DNA of 64,000 bases from Cylicocyclus nassatus (taxonomy: Eukaryota; Nematoda; Chromadorea; Rhabditida; Strongylidae): NCBI GenBank assembly GCA_958299035.1, contig CATQJL010000001.1:54052333-54116332 (forward strand), given 5' to 3'. Positions within the stretch are counted from its first letter, which is position 1. The number at the start of each line of letters is the position of its first letter. A program made the position numbers and the translations under genes. This document shows, piece after piece, positions 60,672-64,000 of this stretch. The notes under the pieces were generated by a model. It was not told where the DNA came from and made no database searches. It saw only the letters and a program-made list of their open reading frames with translations.

Positions 60672-60944
60672 GCGGCGGTGGCGTTCCCAGGATTTCCGTT
60701 CGGGAGGGGGGAGTGGATGGGAGCTCGAAAAAATTTTTGGGATGTTTCCCAAACTTTTTAGGGCCCGTTACCACGATCATGAAAAATTTTTGCGGCTTAT
60801 ATGAATTTCTAAAAAATTCAAAAAAAATATTTCAAATCATTCACAATCATAAACAAGCCACTTGCACATTTTTATAACCCACGTAAGTAACTTTTAGAAA
60901 TTTCGCTACCCATTCTCGGGGAGAGGGGGGCGGTCTGCCGCTGA
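60672..60944 (+). mobile_element. hAT-like MITE copy 8, degenerate
   Basis: Recognised by ggtggcgttcccaggatttccg at its start and the 3' block acttgcacatttttataaccc...acccattctcgggg. The termini are mutated (CTGCCGCTG at the right) and no target duplication is visible. Confidence 0.7.
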
Positions 60945-61189
60945 GCGCTAGTGTAAAATAGGCCGTGAAAAAAAAGTTGTGTAGCAGTGTTTTCAGACCT
61001 GTTGAATATTAGACAACTTTCTACGAGTTTTTCAAGCGTTACAAATGCCTGACATACGCTCTTGAGAGACACCAGAAAGAGTTAGTTGCGGCTTACGTCA
61101 CCTAATTTATATAGAAGTCTTACCGTTACCGACCCAACGTATCCTGATTATAACTTTTGACCTTGCTGAAGATTCATTCTGGAGCAAAA

Positions 61190-61393
61190 CTAATCATTGA
61201 TGGCTCAGTAGTCTCTTCGAAGCTCCTACCGTGATTCTATAGCAAACGAAGAGCGATTTTGTGGTTCTCCTCATATATAAATCTCAGCTGAAGTCACCTT
61301 TACATGATTTTTGGACTCTAGCAAAAGAATTTGTTGGATGAGAGTTATTAACGACTAAAAATAGTGTATTTACTTTTGGAACCCTATATAATT
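61190..61393. mobile_element. Mariner-like half copy
   Basis: Contains the right-half phrases of the CAGGGTGTCC-type elements (cctaccgtgattctatag, gagttattaacgactaaa, acttttggaaccct). The left half is missing. Confidence 0.45.
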
Positions 61394-64000
61394 GTTGATG
61401 TTCTGCTACCCTGCAACAGACAAGCAGACTTGGTGTCTAAAAAGTGATCATTTATGCTGTGCATTTTCTCTGAACAACAATTTACTAGTTTGTTTGACTA
61501 TTTTCTGTAAATTTCTCTTTTTCCAGCGAATCAGAGGTGTAACAAAATCAGCGCTTCTTTGAGAGGAGACAGAAAATAATGACTAGCTCAATTTCCCAAC
61601 AAATGATCCTCATTCTTCCTTTTTTAGCATAAGAGTAATGACCTACTCAGTTTTCCAACAAATCATCTCAGAAACAGAAATGAAGAAGAAAGAATGTGGC
61701 AGAGCTATACAAAAAGTAGTGTGATTTCTTTGCGAATCACAAACAAAAATCTAAAATGTACATTGTACAATTATATGTACAGGATCTACACTAGAGGCGG
61801 AATCTTTGCTAAATCATTGTTACATTTATCGCGAAGGAGGTGCTGGTCATATTCGTTTCGCATTATTTATCAATCTCCGAACTCAACGCTGACCATAAAT
61901 AAGATGGTCGCTTAGAAGCCTTTTGAAAATTCGATAATTCATTGTTGCATCAAAGCGAAAGTAAATTGTTTCGTTATTTGTCTATTCGAGTAATATTTGT
62001 AAATGCTCAGCAATGATCGGTACACCAAGAATCAGGTGGTATCCAAAGTTTTCGCCTCGATTTTTTCTGAAAATTTTTTTGTTAGGTCCCTCATTGCTAA
62101 CGATAAACATAATGTGGTTTCCAACAATAAGTTTAAGTAGTATTTTAACTCTGTCGAGATCGTTTCAAACCACTAACTGAAGTCATTAACGAGCATATGG
62201 TCTATGCAGCATGCTGGATCAAGCACGGAATTCTCAAGCACGGAATTCCATTGAAAGCGTTTTTGTTGCGCGCGGGCGAAGTCTGATAAGAAATGAGAAG
62301 CTTCAATGCAAGTCTCTACTTTGAATTCTCTATGCTTATCCCATTTGCATCGATTGATATAGCCAGAGCGTTCTGAAACCATACCTGAAGTGATATATTA
62401 ATATCTGGGAGTCCACAGATAGTTCGTAAGGGTAACATCATAACATTTTCCGCTCATAAAGACAGAAAAAAATAAATAAATCAAAATAGCCTCTAGTGAT
62501 TCGTTTTTCTGTACGTTGACTTTAACTTATTTCATATTCATATATTGGCTATATATCTATCTACTTAGCCATTTTGACTGGGATCGTCAAATACTTTATT
62601 AGCTGACGTTTCGGTAGATCGCCCTCTTCAGAGCCTGGTTTGGGTGCACGATTACCGGTTTATTTACTATTGTTTCATTTTTCTGCAGCTTTCTTTAATG
62701 CAGTTTGGAATTCAGTAGAAGTTTATGAGCAATCATCCTCATGTCGAATTTCTCATTAAGAAAAACCACTTACCTCGCAAAGGTCACTTTAATTCTAAGT
62801 TTCACTGATAATGATATCAATTCTTGTGGATTCTCCATTTTTTACGGCTTGGCCCAGAACCATCTGCCCAATGAGTTGAAAGCTTAAAATAAGTTCTGCA
62901 GAAATCAGCCTAGAGGCTCCAGTTACTGGCAGACATTAAACTTTCCTTCCGCTTATTTTCTCCTCATCTTTCCACTTTCTCCTTCCCTCACCCCTCTCCT
63001 TATTAGTAATTCAATCCTATCCATCTATGCAGCTGTATCTTTCTCAAAACGACAGAAAAACGCTCGTGTGTCTCCTAGATGTCGTGTCTGGCTAGTCGTG
63101 CTCAGCCGACAAAACATCTTCTTTCTCTCCTTTCCGATTCATTCTTTCTTCATCAACACCTGTTCTTCATCTCTTCCTCATGTGTTAATGCAGTTGTCTC
63201 TGCAAGTGTTTATGTCTGAACGCTTACCAGATGCGAATCTCCAACCTATAAGCTGTCGAGATTACCCGTTGTTCATCGGAAATTCTATGTAGGGTGCCCT
63301 TTGCCTATTTCTTCAATGCTGCACTTTATTACTTTAGATGAAGACAGCTGCTCCCTTTTCTTTTTTTGTTCTCTTGAAATCTGAACTTTTAAAGAATTGA
63401 ATTTCCTGAACTGTATTGTTACATAACACGTGATGCATCTTTGCAAGAAAATATATGCATTTGTGGAATCTCAGCATTCTTTTCAAACATTTTCAAAAAT
63501 TTGTGATTGCAGAGATTTTCTATCTTCCTTGCTTCGAGCATTGGAACCAGAATCGTCTCTCTCCTTGATGTGCTGAATCAGGAGTATTCGCCAAACTGGC
63601 GACAAAGTTTTGGTTATTTTCACAATTGCTGAAATTCTATTCTCAACTGACAAGATACGAGAATGTCAGTAGCTAATTGTAGATGATGAAGTTGATGTGG
63701 TTAATTACATACAACAACAACCCAATCTTTTTTTGAAATTTGCGAATACTTCCAAATATCCGATTGTCTTTCCAGTCAAAAGTGTTGAAGATGGGTTCCA
63801 ACGCTATAGCCTTCTTGTACTTTTAAAACCGATTTGCAAAAATTAGCAGAATTTCCTTTTTGCCGAACATTTGAAAGTGCAAACTGAGGCTAAGTGTTGT
63901 TTATTGGGCGCCTATAAGAATTATTGGCTCAAATTTGATTTCCCACCTAGTTTTTGAAGTTGAAAACCAGAAGAAACTTAGCTACGAGATTCCAAGCTAA
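61394..64000. other. Intergenic, no feature seen
   Basis: AT- and pyrimidine-rich sequence; a 74-codon + frame (63068-63292) lies in C/T-rich DNA and lacks motif or splice support. Confidence 0.35.

Noticed and set aside
1..64000. CRISPR arrays, rRNA genes, phage or bacterial operons
   Set aside because: No regularly spaced repeats, rRNA motifs or prokaryotic gene organisation; introns and trans-splice-like acceptors indicate a nematode nuclear genome.

Overview
The window looks like nuclear DNA of a clade V (strongylid or hookworm-like) nematode. It is AT-rich, genes are split into short exons with mostly 40-90 bp introns and TTTCAG-type acceptors, and the one gene I recognise with certainty is a secreted cathepsin B of the gut-protease type expanded in blood-feeding strongylids. 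Palindromic and TIR-bearing DNA elements are very abundant. The species cannot be named from the sequence. Nothing suggests a bacterial, viral or organellar origin.

Layout: 0.9-2.4 kb holds a weak + strand gene model facing a better supported - strand gene, tail to tail. At 3.4-4.8 kb lie two MITE-type repeats. At 5.1-5.7 kb are the last two exons of an unknown + strand gene with a hAT-type MITE in its intron. At 5.97-8.36 kb is the eleven-exon cathepsin B gene, preceded by GATA-type sites. From 8.54 to 12.29 kb a 3.7 kb near-perfect inverted repeat starts about 60 bp after the cathepsin poly(A) signal. From 12.9 to 17.7 kb up to three - strand genes for small membrane proteins lie head to tail at operon-like spacing; the longest (nine exons, about 367 aa) is well supported. 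A further - strand gene 3' end lies at 24.6-25.4 kb, and a - strand gene or pseudogene at 59.4-60.3 kb.

The rest is mostly intergenic and repeat-rich. It includes eight copies of one hAT-like MITE family (four with 7/8 or 8/8 bp target duplications), three 460-464 bp palindromic elements with 3 bp target duplications, several Tc1/mariner-like elements with TA duplications (three almost wholly fold-back), a pair of 258 bp MITEs, nested insertions, a tRNA-like (SINE-like) segment, and a GC-rich island at 38.2-38.65 kb.

Apart from cathepsin B, gene models were built by eye from splice sites and reading-phase continuity. Multi-exon models with matching phases are the most reliable. Short ones may be coincidental, because short open frames that look coding occur on both strands here.
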